Shown here piece by piece: positions 36,551 to 45,850 of a stretch of DNA of 64,000 bases. The position numbers and the translations under genes were made by a program. This stretch comes from Hyphomicrobiales bacterium (GTDB taxonomy: Bacteria > Pseudomonadota > Alphaproteobacteria > Rhizobiales > Beijerinckiaceae): contig CAKNFP010000001.1 in assembly GCA_930633525.1 (NCBI GenBank), forward strand, positions 1,280,001 through 1,344,000. Reading direction: 5' to 3'. Position 1 is the stretch's first letter, and each line of letters opens with the position of its first letter. The notes beneath the pieces are model-generated. The model searched no databases, was not told where the DNA came from, and saw only the letters and a program-made list of their open reading frames with translations.

Positions 36551-37185
36551 TGTCCCTTGATACCTACGACGGCCTCAAGGAGGAGATAGCCGCATGGCTT
36601 GTCGAGGCCGGGGTCGCTGATTTCGAGGCGCGCGTTCCGACCTTCATTCGGATGTTCGAGGTCAGGGCAAACCGCAAGCTTCGTCACCGCTCCATGGTCA
36701 AGCGAGCTACGGCCCTTGTCGAGGATCAGTTTGTTCCTTTGCCTGTCGGCTGGCTTGAAGCGATCAATGTGCAGGTGAATGCCCAGGATCCGCAGCCGCT
36801 CGAATACAAGGCTATGGATTTTCTCGATGAGATCCGGGGCGCGACGTCAAGCGGTCAGCTCCGCTACTACACGATCGTAGCGAACACTATCGAACTGGTC
36901 CCGACGCCTGTTGGGACAACCGAAATTGAGATGGTCTATTACGAAAAGATCCCGTCTCTTTCGGCTTCCAATCAGACCAATTGGCTACTCGCGGAAGCGC
37001 CGGATGTCTACCTGTTCGGTTCCCTGATGAATGCCGAGTTGTACGGCGTCAACGACGAACGCGTGACCACATGGGCGACGGCGATGTCCGAAGCCATGGA
37101 TGCACTCACGTCCTCATCCACCACGGCTACACATAGCGGCTCTGGGCTGATCGCCCGGCCAAGACGGGCACTCGGAGTGAAATAA
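36550..37185 (+). CDS. Head-tail adaptor protein
   Basis: The 211-residue protein is of the phage adaptor type (P22 gp4-like): TYDGLKEEIAAWLVEAG, FIRMFEVRANRKLRHRSMVKRATALVE, then GWLEAINVQVN and a helical C-terminus with EAPDVYLFGSLMNAELYGVND. It attaches below the portal and creates the platform for the short tail. Confidence 0.82.
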   Translation: MSLDTYDGLKEEIAAWLVEAGVADFEARVPTFIRMFEVRANRKLRHRSMVKRATALVEDQFVPLPVGWLEAINVQVNAQDPQPLEYKAMDFLDEIRGATSSGQLRYYTIVANTIELVPTPVGTTEIEMVYYEKIPSLSASNQTNWLLAEAPDVYLFGSLMNAELYGVNDERVTTWATAMSEAMDALTSSSTTATHSGSGLIARPRRALGVK

Positions 37186-37572
37186 ATGAGCATTTCGAAC
37201 TATCTGGAGGATAAGATCGTCGGGTATGTCTTCACCGACGAAGCCTTTACGCCTCCAACGAATTTCTATGTCGCGCTGTTCACCTCAGATCCCGGCGAAA
37301 CCGGATCCGGCACGGAAGTGTCAACTTCAGGCACGGCCTATGCGCGCCAGGAAATCACCTTCACCCGATCGAACAACGTCGCCTCGAACAATGCTCTGAT
37401 CGAGTGGGATACGGCGGCCTCTGGTTGGGGCACAGTGACCTTCGGGGCGGTTTATGACGCGCTGACATCGGGCAACATCCTCGCGTCGGGCGCGCTTGCC
37501 ACGCCAAAGACTATCGCGACCGGCGACGTGTTCCGTCTCGGCGTCGGCGACTTCACCTTCACGCTCGACTAG
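37186..37572 (+). CDS. Small tail protein, conserved phage family (128 aa)
   Basis: The pattern ISNYLEDKIVGYVF, PPTNFYVALFTSDPGE, GTAYARQEITF, and WGTVTFGAVYDALTSGNILASGAL is a widespread small phage family often labelled tail or fibre associated. Beta-rich. Likely part of the tail tip or fibre attachment; the exact role is not known. Confidence 0.75.
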   Translation: MSISNYLEDKIVGYVFTDEAFTPPTNFYVALFTSDPGETGSGTEVSTSGTAYARQEITFTRSNNVASNNALIEWDTAASGWGTVTFGAVYDALTSGNILASGALATPKTIATGDVFRLGVGDFTFTLD

Positions 37573-37580
37573 CCCCATCC

Positions 37581-38099
37581 ATGGACTATTTCGGCGGTGG
37601 GATCTTCGGAAAAGGCCTTTTTGGCCGCTGGACCCGCGTCGATGGCGCCGTTGCCATCGAAGGGACAGGCACGCTCAACCTCCGCGCCATGGATGGCGCT
37701 CGCCTCGATATCACGGGAACGGGCACGGTTGCGATCAGTGGCCGGGCATATCGCGGCGCCAAGATCGCAATTACCGGCTCCGGCTCCATGTCGATGGGCG
37801 GTCAGTTCGTCCACGGCGGGCGCGTCGAGATTGAAGGGGCAGGCTCTGTCCTCGTCAACCTCCCAGCCACGGTCCACATCAGCGCCAGCGGCAGCGTCCA
37901 GATCGACGCAACCCGGGTGGTGTCCTCCCGCATCGACATTACCGGGCAGGGCGTCGTGCGCGCTTTAGGCGGCTACCAGATCGCGGGACAGATCTTAACC
38001 GGCGGCCAAGGGACGCTTGGCGTCAAAGGGCGAAAGCTCTGGGAGCCCGCCCCGGTCGATTCAGACACTGACATTTGGGTTCAGCAAAGGGTCACCTAG
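37581..38099 (+). CDS. Beta-repeat structural protein (172 aa)
   Basis: MDYFGGGIFGKGLFGRW then seven or so repeats of the form ITGTGTVAISG / ITGSGSMSMGG / IEGAGSVLVN, Gly and Thr/Ser-rich beta strands as in stacked beta-solenoid or fibre shafts. Ends VDSDTDIWVQQRVT. It probably forms part of the tail. Confidence 0.65.
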   Translation: MDYFGGGIFGKGLFGRWTRVDGAVAIEGTGTLNLRAMDGARLDITGTGTVAISGRAYRGAKIAITGSGSMSMGGQFVHGGRVEIEGAGSVLVNLPATVHISASGSVQIDATRVVSSRIDITGQGVVRALGGYQIAGQILTGGQGTLGVKGRKLWEPAPVDSDTDIWVQQRVT

Positions 38100-38102
38100 T
38101 CG

Positions 38103-39404
38103 ATGCCCGATTCATATACCTCGAACTACTCGCTGACGAAGCCGGAGCCCGGATCGTCTACGGACACGTGGGGCGTGAAGCTCAACGTGAATATGAACGT
38201 CATCGACAATCAGATGAAGGCCAACGAGACGGCTGCGGCTTCGGCTCAGACGACGGGCAACAATGCCGTTGCCAAGGCCGGCGACACGATGACGGGGCCG
38301 TTGGCCCTATCTGGCAACCCAAGCAGCAATATGCACGCTGCGACCAAGCAGTATGTTGATACGGCCGATAGCAACCTGATGCCAAAGTCAGGCGGCACCT
38401 TTACCGGCCAAGTCGTCTTGCCCGGCCCGCCGTCGAATGATTTGCAGGCCGCGACGAAGAAATATGTCGATGACCAGATCGCCGCGAACTCTGGATCAGG
38501 GGGCGTCTCACAGGGCTACGTAGACCAAGGCGACAACAACTCGCGTCTTTACACAGACAACAAAGTTCAGGCTGTTCAGGCTCAGATCCCGAATACAGCG
38601 AACTTCCTCGCGAAAGCCGGCGATACGATGACCGGCTTCCTGACGTTGGTTGGGAATCCCGCGAACAACCTTCACTCGGCTCCGAAGCAGTATGTAGACG
38701 CCTCTATCGCGGCATTGAACCCGACGTTCTCCGCTATCGGAACGCAGATCGCGACAGCGCAGGGCACGGCGAACACGGCCAATACCACGGCCAATTCCGC
38801 GCTTTCTACGGCGAATGCCGCAATGCCAAAAGGCGGCGGTGCATTCACCGGAAACGTAACGCTCGCGGCCAACCCAACGAGTTCGATGCATCCGGCGACG
38901 AAAGCGTACGTCGATGCCGCCGATGCGCTCAAGATGCCTATTGCAGGCGGCACCTTCGGTGGTGTCATCATGGCATCGGAAGTCCGGGGCGGCGCCACCA
39001 ACGCCTATCTGTCAATCGCTTATAGCACCGGTTCCGGCGGCGTCGGATTTCTCAATGTCCCGTCGAAGAGTTGGACCTTCAGCAACGCCACAGGTAACGC
39101 GTCGTGCCCAGCTGGCGGATCTTGGGTTGATTCCTCAGACGAGCGGCTCAAGACCGATATCGAGACTATTGGCGACGCTCTCGCAAAACTCCGGCAGATG
39201 CGTGGCGTGACCTTCAAGTGGGTTGCCGATGGCAGGCCTGCCACGGGCGTAATTGCCCAGGAAATACAGGCGGTTGTTCCGGAAGCGGTCTTTGACGACG
39301 GCTCGGGCGACAAGCTTGGCGTTGCCTACAACATGCTCACGGGCGTCCTCATAGAGGCCGTGAAGGAACTGGCTGAGCGCGTCGAAGCTCTGGAGGCCGC
39401 ATGA
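38103..39404 (+). CDS. Tail fibre protein with S74 chaperone domain
   Basis: The 433-residue fibre has four to five repeats of KAGDTMTGPL / NNLHSAPKQYVD type (phage fibre repeat, PKQYVD), then a C-terminal intramolecular chaperone: SSDERLKTDIETIGDALAKLRQMRGVTFKW and VIAQEIQAVVPEAV. Peptidase S74 domains drive trimer folding and cut themselves off. Likely the receptor-binding fibre. Confidence 0.92.
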   Translation: MPDSYTSNYSLTKPEPGSSTDTWGVKLNVNMNVIDNQMKANETAAASAQTTGNNAVAKAGDTMTGPLALSGNPSSNMHAATKQYVDTADSNLMPKSGGTFTGQVVLPGPPSNDLQAATKKYVDDQIAANSGSGGVSQGYVDQGDNNSRLYTDNKVQAVQAQIPNTANFLAKAGDTMTGFLTLVGNPANNLHSAPKQYVDASIAALNPTFSAIGTQIATAQGTANTANTTANSALSTANAAMPKGGGAFTGNVTLAANPTSSMHPATKAYVDAADALKMPIAGGTFGGVIMASEVRGGATNAYLSIAYSTGSGGVGFLNVPSKSWTFSNATGNASCPAGGSWVDSSDERLKTDIETIGDALAKLRQMRGVTFKWVADGRPATGVIAQEIQAVVPEAVFDDGSGDKLGVAYNMLTGVLIEAVKELAERVEALEAA

Positions 39405-40906
39405 GCACCTTCACCCCCAACCTGAACCTTGAAAAGCCGGTCCCGGGCGATGTGTCCACCGCCAATACATGGGGTGGTGTCCTCAACGGGAACGCGGATA
39501 TCATCGATACCGCGGTAGCCGGAAAGCAGGCACTCGATGCCACGTTGACGGCTTTTGCCGCTCTGACCAATGGCGCGAACACGCTGCCGTACTTCACCGG
39601 TACGGACCTGATGTCGACGACTGCGCTCACATCACAGGCGCGGACATTCCTTGCGGCTTCATCGACAGCTGACCAACGCACAGCGGTTGGCCTCGGCAAT
39701 GTCGACAACACCTCCGACGCAACCAAATGGACTGCCACTGCGACCCTGACCGGCAAGACCATCAGCGGCGCGAGCAACACGATCACGAACCTCTCGATGG
39801 GCATGTTCGCCTCTGGTGTGGTCGACGCGGACGGAGCGCTGACCGCCAATAGCGATAATCGTCTGGCGACGCAGAAGGCGGTCAAGACCTACGTCGATGC
39901 GCTGCTCGCGGCCAATGACGCCATGGTGTTCAAGGGCGCGATCGACTGCTCGACGAACCCGAACTATCCGGCAGCGTCGGCAGGACATGTCTATCGCGTC
40001 AGCGTCGCCGGCAAGATCGGTGGCGCATCCGGCCCGAATGTTGAGGTCGGGGATACGCTCTATTGCGTGACGGACGGAACGTCTTCCGGAAATCAGGCCG
40101 CCGTTGGTGCGAATTGGGTAATCGTGCAGTCCAACCTGGATGGGGCAGTCATAGGCCCGTCATCGGCGGTTGATGGACGGGCAGCCGCGTTCGATGGAAC
40201 GACCGGAAAGCTTCTCAAGGATAGCGGGAAGGCTTTTCCATCTGGCGTTATCGTCGGCACAACAGATACCCAGACGCTCACCAACAAGACCTTGACCGCT
40301 CCGGCGATCTCGTCCCCAACCGGATTGGTGAAGGGCGATGTCGGCCTTGGCAATGTCGATAATACGTCGGATGCGTCGAAGAATTCTGCGACTGCCACGC
40401 TAACGAACAAAACGCTCAGCGCCAGCAACAATACCATCTCGGGTCTGACGACGACGAATTTCGCGGCCAATGTCATCGATACAGATAGTTCGATGACTGC
40501 CGATAGTGACATGCGCGTCCCGACGCAAAAGGCAGTGAAAGCAGCAATCGCGGCCTCGGGGACTGCGGGGATTTCGACGATCAACACCCAGTCAGGGACA
40601 ACTTATACTCTCAGCCTTGGGGATGCGGGGGGTATCGTTGAGACAACGCATGCCACAAACTGCACGGTGACCGTTCCGACGAACGCCGCTGTTGCATTCC
40701 CGCTGAAGACTGAGATCGTCGTTAAACCAACTGTCATGAAGTCCACGATCGTATTTGCGAGTGGCGTGACCCTGTGGGGGCAGTCGACGTCCGGAGTTTC
40801 GATCGTAATTGATCTGGGAGATCTGCAATCGCTGGGTGCCGCTGGTACGCTTTATAAGCGTGGCACCAATGATTGGGGGTACATCGGCGCAGGGAAGCCC
40901 GCCTGA
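39401..40906 (+). CDS. Tail fibre protein (501 aa)
   Basis: Begins STFTPNLNLEKPVPGDV; has two long repeats around LGNVDNTSDATKWTATATL and LGNVDNTSDASKNSATATL, RLATQKAVKTYVDALL-type fibre units, and a C-terminal beta domain. It overlaps the preceding gene by ATGA. A second fibre or a longer shaft for adhesion. Confidence 0.82.
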   Translation: MSTFTPNLNLEKPVPGDVSTANTWGGVLNGNADIIDTAVAGKQALDATLTAFAALTNGANTLPYFTGTDLMSTTALTSQARTFLAASSTADQRTAVGLGNVDNTSDATKWTATATLTGKTISGASNTITNLSMGMFASGVVDADGALTANSDNRLATQKAVKTYVDALLAANDAMVFKGAIDCSTNPNYPAASAGHVYRVSVAGKIGGASGPNVEVGDTLYCVTDGTSSGNQAAVGANWVIVQSNLDGAVIGPSSAVDGRAAAFDGTTGKLLKDSGKAFPSGVIVGTTDTQTLTNKTLTAPAISSPTGLVKGDVGLGNVDNTSDASKNSATATLTNKTLSASNNTISGLTTTNFAANVIDTDSSMTADSDMRVPTQKAVKAAIAASGTAGISTINTQSGTTYTLSLGDAGGIVETTHATNCTVTVPTNAAVAFPLKTEIVVKPTVMKSTIVFASGVTLWGQSTSGVSIVIDLGDLQSLGAAGTLYKRGTNDWGYIGAGKPA

Positions 40907-41865
40907 TGGTCGCGCTCGTGACAATGGGTGCGATGTCTGTACCGCGAGCAGGAAATATCGCGATTCCATCCGTATATTGGACTGACGGTGACACGGGCGT
41001 TGACCAAGGGTGTTATTATTCTACGAACGGGACGAGCTACACTGCGGTCATACCCGTCCTCCCCAGCAACGGTATAGGGGACAACGCTACGAACGGGGCT
41101 GGTTTGTGGGTCGCGTGTCCGCCTTCGAACGCATCAGCGAACGAGATTTATGTCTCTTCCAATCCGCTGGTTGGGTGGGATACGTACTCGCTGTCGTTCC
41201 AGCCAGTTGGCGTTTGCTATGACGGAAGCAACTTTGTCATCTGCGGCTCTGGCGGGAGTATCGCTTATACGAGCAATCCGCGTGGATCGTGGACATCATG
41301 GTCATCAGGCGTCGCAACATCGTTGAATGCAGTAGGGTTTGGTGGCGGGAACTATGCTGTAGTGGGAGACAGTGGGTACCTCCGGGTTTCTACCAGCAGG
41401 GGTGGGACGCTGACCAGCCGATTTTCGGGGGCCTCAATCGGAGTGGGCTGCGTCAAGTATGATCCCGTGGGTAATATGTGGCTTGCCGGCGGCGGCTCTG
41501 GAAGCCTCTGGTACCAAAGTGGGGGGTCTGCCGCGGGAACGAATTGGAATCGGACTTCATCGGGCAGCACTCAGATCAACTTCATCGATATGACGGGCTC
41601 TATGGCTGTTTATGTCGCAAGCGGCGGACGTATGGGCTATACGGCAACGCCATCAAGCCCCGGATCCTGGACGGATGCAGGCCCGTTTGGCGGGTCGGCA
41701 AATATGTGGTGCGTGAAATACTCGCCACTTCTCGGGCTGTGGATCGCGTTGGGTGTCAACGTATTGCGTACGGCAACCACTCCTTCTGGATCGTGGACCA
41801 GTCGCATGCCGGCCGGCACATCGGGCGCTCAAAATGCCCGTAAAGGCCTAATCGTCACAGGTTGA
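40906..41865 (+). CDS. Beta-propeller-like tail protein (319 aa)
   Basis: From MVALVTMGAMSVPR (TGATG junction). The sequence has repeated Gly/Ser/Trp blades such as GSIAYTSNPRGSWTSW, GGNYAVVGDSGYL, GNMWLAGGGSGSLW and GGRMGYTATPSSPGSW, consistent with a sialidase-like propeller. It may bind or degrade surface glycans. A terminator follows. Confidence 0.68.
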   Translation: MVALVTMGAMSVPRAGNIAIPSVYWTDGDTGVDQGCYYSTNGTSYTAVIPVLPSNGIGDNATNGAGLWVACPPSNASANEIYVSSNPLVGWDTYSLSFQPVGVCYDGSNFVICGSGGSIAYTSNPRGSWTSWSSGVATSLNAVGFGGGNYAVVGDSGYLRVSTSRGGTLTSRFSGASIGVGCVKYDPVGNMWLAGGGSGSLWYQSGGSAAGTNWNRTSSGSTQINFIDMTGSMAVYVASGGRMGYTATPSSPGSWTDAGPFGGSANMWCVKYSPLLGLWIALGVNVLRTATTPSGSWTSRMPAGTSGAQNARKGLIVTG

Positions 41866-41893
41866 GCCGCCCCCCCGAGGCGGCTTTTCTATT
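41865..41893 (+). terminator. Rho-independent terminator after the fibre genes
   Basis: AGCCGCC (41865-41871) pairs with GGCGGCT (41879-41885) around a CCCCCGA loop and is followed by TTTTCTATTTCT. A good stem and U-rich tail. It begins within the stop codon of the propeller-like gene. Confidence 0.8.
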
Positions 41894-41914
41894 TCTGAGG
41901 ACATCCCTCATCGC

Positions 41915-43429
41915 ATGAAATCGCTAACTCCTATCAACATCCCTGCGGGGATTTCTCGCGGGGCGTCTCCGCTTGACCTTCCGGGGCGGTGGTGGCGTGC
42001 CAATCTGGTAAGGTGGGTGGACGGGCGGCTGCGCGCGATCGGCGGGTGGCAGCGCATTACTAACACCCCGTTTGGCTCGCCCGTCCGCGCCCTGCATATC
42101 TGGCGAGACAACGCGGACGTGCCCCATATCGCCGCTTTCACCGATGGCGAGATGTTCATCAACCCCGGTGGCGGCTTTATCGATTATGCCCCAAGCGACC
42201 TGGTGTCGTTCTCCTCGATCACTTCACAGGGCTTCGGCTATTCGGCCGGCAACTATGGCGAAGAGGACTATGGTACCGAACGGTCTGTTCCGTACAACGG
42301 CCCGGTGCTAGCTCGCGCTCCGATCTGGACGATAGACACGTTCGGCGAAGATCTTCTCGCGGTGTCCTCGGCGGATGGGCGTCTGTTGCGCTGGTCGCCG
42401 TCCGAGAGCCCGCCCGTGGACTTCGCGGCGGTCCCGAGCGCTCCGATCGGCAACCGGGCTGTCGTGGTCACGCCAGAGCGTCATGTGATGCTCATCGGCT
42501 ATGGCTCGAACCCGCGTGACATCGCATGGTCTGATCGCGAGGACGCGGAGAGCTGGAATTTCGCGGACACGACGAAACTAGCGGGCTTTCTGCCGATCGA
42601 TACCGTATCGGCTCTTGTGACGGGTCGGCGCGTCGTTGAGGGCACGCTGGTCTGGTCGGATTCCGAGGTCTTCCTCGTCAGCTTCCTTGGCTCGCCTTAC
42701 ATCTACAAGGCGGAGCGCAAAGGCTACACGACCCTATACGGCCCGAACACCCTGACAGCGGTTGACGGCCGTTGCGCATGGCTGTCGCGCACCGGCTTCC
42801 AGATCTGGAACGGCGGTATGACGGGCCTGCCTTCTCCGGTCTCTCAGGATATCCTGAACGATATCGACCCGACCTATGGTCCCTATCGCGCGTTCATGCA
42901 GGCCAATGGCGTGTTTCCAGAAGCCTGGCTGTTTTATCCTTCGGTCGGCAATACGGAATGCAACCGCTATGTCGCGGTCAATGTGAACGACTACACCTGG
43001 ACGGAAGGAGAGTTGCCGAGGTCGGCAATGTTCCCGGGCGGGCCGAAGCCCTATCCGTATATGGCAGGCGTCGACGGCCATATCTACGAGCACGAGAACG
43101 GCTGGTTGGATGGCACGCTGTCGCGGATTGGAAGTGTGTGGGCGGAAACCTCCGTTTTGGGGCTCGATCAGACGGCGCGGGACGCACTGGTGACCCGCGT
43201 TCTCTTAGCCAACGAACAGGGTGCGGGATCAACAACTCTGACGATCTATTCCCGCCAAGCCAATGAGGGGTCTGAAAGGGCATTCGGTCCCTATCTGTCA
43301 CAGCCGAATGGCTATGTCTCAACACGCGCCAAGGGCCGCGACGTTCGTTTCCGCCTGTCCGCGAATATGGACGGGCCTTGGACAGCTGGCCTGACGCGCG
43401 CGGAAATCTCACAGGCAGGACGTCGATGA
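41915..43429 (+). CDS. Tail accessory / DNA-stabilisation protein, gp10-like (504 aa)
   Basis: Starts LTPINIPAGISRGASPLDLPGRWWRANLVRWVDGRLRAIGGW, a hallmark of the podovirus packaged-DNA stabilisation family, then repeated beta blades (SSADGRLLRWSP, NPRDIAWSDREDAESWNF) and GPYRAFMQANGVFPEAWLFYPS. It plugs the portal channel and builds the tail hub. Confidence 0.85.
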   Translation: MKSLTPINIPAGISRGASPLDLPGRWWRANLVRWVDGRLRAIGGWQRITNTPFGSPVRALHIWRDNADVPHIAAFTDGEMFINPGGGFIDYAPSDLVSFSSITSQGFGYSAGNYGEEDYGTERSVPYNGPVLARAPIWTIDTFGEDLLAVSSADGRLLRWSPSESPPVDFAAVPSAPIGNRAVVVTPERHVMLIGYGSNPRDIAWSDREDAESWNFADTTKLAGFLPIDTVSALVTGRRVVEGTLVWSDSEVFLVSFLGSPYIYKAERKGYTTLYGPNTLTAVDGRCAWLSRTGFQIWNGGMTGLPSPVSQDILNDIDPTYGPYRAFMQANGVFPEAWLFYPSVGNTECNRYVAVNVNDYTWTEGELPRSAMFPGGPKPYPYMAGVDGHIYEHENGWLDGTLSRIGSVWAETSVLGLDQTARDALVTRVLLANEQGAGSTTLTIYSRQANEGSERAFGPYLSQPNGYVSTRAKGRDVRFRLSANMDGPWTAGLTRAEISQAGRR

Positions 43430-43647
43430 TCCTGAATTTCCAGACTCCGAGCGAAAAGTACGATCGCTCATTTTTCGCGGGTTTCCTCTCCTACCTCAAG
43501 CAGCGCCTGACTTTCGCGGTTTCGACCGAGGAGGCGGCGCCGCGCATCATTCTCCTCTCCCCTGACGGCAAGTCATGGAACGTCACTGTCGATAACAGCG
43601 GCGATCTTGTCGTGGCGCAGAACACAGGCACGATCAAAGAGCGCTGA
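43426..43647 (+). CDS. Hypothetical small protein (73 aa)
   Basis: MILNFQTPSEKYDRSFFAGFL then LTFAVSTEEAAPRIILLSPDGKSWNVTVDNSGDLVV, a beta-rich domain with a VTVDNSG turn seen in other phage tail proteins. ATGA overlap at both ends. Function unknown. Confidence 0.6.
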   Translation: MILNFQTPSEKYDRSFFAGFLSYLKQRLTFAVSTEEAAPRIILLSPDGKSWNVTVDNSGDLVVAQNTGTIKER

Positions 43648-44009
43648 TGTCGGACATTGCTGCTGACTGGGCCCGGAAGGTTGAAAAGCTTCTCCGTATC
43701 GGCGGTGGCACGCATGAGCTTCAGGACATTCTCGACGCCATCAAGTCAGGCTCGATGCAGTCCTTCGTGTCCGGCGACAGCTGGGCCGTCACCCAGGTAG
43801 CCGAGTTCCCTCGGAAACGAGTTCTCGAAGTCCTCTTTTTGGTCGGTCGTCTCGAAGACGTGCCCGCCCTCCGCGATCAGGTGGAGGCTTTCGGGCGCGC
43901 TGTCGGGGCCGATTTCGTTCGCGCCTATGGCCGCCCCGGTTGGGAGGCAACGGCCAAATCTCTCGGCTGGAAGCCGTCTCAACGTATATTCGCAAAGGAT
44001 CTAGCATGA
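43647..44009 (+). CDS. Virion protein resembling T7 gp13-like GNAT fold (120 aa)
   Basis: Residues 40-115 (SGDSWAVTQVAEFPRKRVLEVLFLVGRL, RDQVEAFGRAVGADFVRAYGRPGWEATAKSLGW) fit the GNAT-like small protein encoded before internal virion proteins in T7-like and P22-like phages. It may be needed for assembly of the ejection proteins; acetyltransferase activity is doubtful. Confidence 0.6.
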   Translation: MSDIAADWARKVEKLLRIGGGTHELQDILDAIKSGSMQSFVSGDSWAVTQVAEFPRKRVLEVLFLVGRLEDVPALRDQVEAFGRAVGADFVRAYGRPGWEATAKSLGWKPSQRIFAKDLA

Positions 44010-45850
44010 GCGGTGGTGGATCTAAGTCCTCTGGCTCGACGTATCAGGTTACGCAGAACCAACTGCCGCAGTGGGTCTCTGATGCCGGCCAGTCGAACTA
44101 TCAGATGGCGCAGGATATCGCGAATAAGCCATACACGCCGTATGAAGGTCAGCGTGTGGCGGGCTTTACGCCGGATCAGAACGCGGCTCAGGACTATTTG
44201 CGCGCCAACACGGGCGCTTATCAGCCTGTATATGATACAGCGTTGCAGGGGCTCTATCAGGCCGGTACGTATCAGCCCCAGCAGGTACAGTCGCCATACC
44301 TGAACTATAATTACACTCCCCAGGACGTTGCCGCGCAGCAGGTCAACTATAATTACAGCCCGCAGAACGTCTCGGCTCAGCAGATTTCCGCACAGCAGGT
44401 AGGCTATAACTACACGCCCGACCAGGTGCGTGCGCAGCAGGTAAGCTATAACTACAACCCTGCGGATATCTCAGCCGAGCGTGTCGCCTACAACTACACT
44501 CCTGACCAGATCGCGGCGCAGAAGTTCACCGACGCCAATATCAACGACTATATGAACCCGTATATCCAGAACGTCGAGAACCGTGCGATCGACAATCTGG
44601 AGCGGTCTCGCCAGATCGCCACCAATCAGATCGGAGACGCAGCAGCGGCGGCTAAGTCCTATGGCGGCTCTCGGCAGGCGATCCTTGAGGGTGTGCAGGC
44701 AGCAGAGACAGCGAGGGCGTCAGGCGATCTATCGGCGCAGCTCCGGGCAGATGCTTACAACAACGCGGCAGGACTGATCCAAGGCGACCAGAACCGGGCA
44801 TTGCAGGCGGCTCAAGCCAATCAGGCAGCGGGCCTTCAGGCTTCGCAGTACGGACTTCAGGCCGGCATGGCGAACGCCTCGAATGCTCTTGCGGCTTCGC
44901 AGGCGAACCAGCAAGCCGGGCTCCAGAATGCGGGCCTCGGCTTGCAGGCGCAGGGCATGAACCAGAACGCGGCACTCCAAGCCGCCATGGCTAACCAGGG
45001 GGCCGGCCTTCAGGCGTCGCAATATGGGCTACAGGCTGGTATCGCGAACCAGAATGCGGCACTCCAGGCTGCCCAGTCCAACCAGAGTTCTTCGCTCCAG
45101 GCCGGGTTGGCGAACCAGAACGCCGGGCTACAGAACGCCTACTATGGCCTCCAGGCCCAAGGCATGAACCAGAACGCAGCTCTGCAAGCAGCCCTCGCCA
45201 ATCAGAGCGCGGGGCTCCAGAATGCCCAGTATGGCCTCCAGGCCGGCATGGCCAATCAGGGCGCCTACATGCAGGCCGCATTGGCGAATCAGAACGCTGG
45301 GCTGAATGCCAATCAGCAGAAGATCCAGTCTGCTCTCGGCGGGGCCCAGGTCGCAGGGGCAGGCCAAAACGCCTTCCTGACCGACTACGGCATGATGATG
45401 AACCAAGGGGCGCTGCAACAGGATCAGAACCAGCGCTATCTGGACGATGCCTATGCGCAGTATATGCAGGCACAGAATTATGACCTTGAACGCCTTGGCG
45501 TCCTTCAGTCCTCCCTTGGATTGACGCCGTACAACACCACTCAGACGAGCTACGGCAATAGCTCGCAAAAAACCTCGCAGGGTATCAACCCAGCCGGTCT
45601 GATTATGGGTGGGGCACAGCTCGCAGGATCCTTCCTTTCTGACGACGACATGAAGACTGACATCCAGAAAGTCGGAGAGGCCAAGGGCGGGCTCGGCATA
45701 TACGCCTATCGGTACAAGGGCGATCCCAAGAGCTACCCGAAGTCGGTCGGCCTCCTGGCGTCCGAAGTCGAGAAGAAGCGTCCTGATGCTGTCAAGCGAC
45801 TTCCCGGCAAGAAGGGCAAGCGCGTTGTTGATTACAAGAAGGCGGCGTGA
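44006..45850 (+). CDS. Large repetitive ejection/tail protein with S74-like C-terminus (614 aa)
   Basis: Two repeat blocks are visible. Residues 90-175 repeat YNYTPxxVxAQQV six times. Residues 265-440 repeat NQNAALQAALANQxAGLQ about a dozen times, an Ala/Gln/Asn-rich helical array. The C-terminus has LSDDDMKTDIQKVGEAKGGLGIYAYRYKGD and KSVGLLASEVEKK, an S74 chaperone-like or related phage tail-needle domain. Located between tail hub and lytic transglycosylase, so an ejection or needle role is likely. Confidence 0.7.
   Translation: MSGGGSKSSGSTYQVTQNQLPQWVSDAGQSNYQMAQDIANKPYTPYEGQRVAGFTPDQNAAQDYLRANTGAYQPVYDTALQGLYQAGTYQPQQVQSPYLNYNYTPQDVAAQQVNYNYSPQNVSAQQISAQQVGYNYTPDQVRAQQVSYNYNPADISAERVAYNYTPDQIAAQKFTDANINDYMNPYIQNVENRAIDNLERSRQIATNQIGDAAAAAKSYGGSRQAILEGVQAAETARASGDLSAQLRADAYNNAAGLIQGDQNRALQAAQANQAAGLQASQYGLQAGMANASNALAASQANQQAGLQNAGLGLQAQGMNQNAALQAAMANQGAGLQASQYGLQAGIANQNAALQAAQSNQSSSLQAGLANQNAGLQNAYYGLQAQGMNQNAALQAALANQSAGLQNAQYGLQAGMANQGAYMQAALANQNAGLNANQQKIQSALGGAQVAGAGQNAFLTDYGMMMNQGALQQDQNQRYLDDAYAQYMQAQNYDLERLGVLQSSLGLTPYNTTQTSYGNSSQKTSQGINPAGLIMGGAQLAGSFLSDDDMKTDIQKVGEAKGGLGIYAYRYKGDPKSYPKSVGLLASEVEKKRPDAVKRLPGKKGKRVVDYKKAA

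Noticed and set aside
44300..45350. Dense direct repeats in DNA
   Set aside because: They follow the codon frame and reflect amino-acid repeats of the ejection protein, so they are not an independent DNA element.
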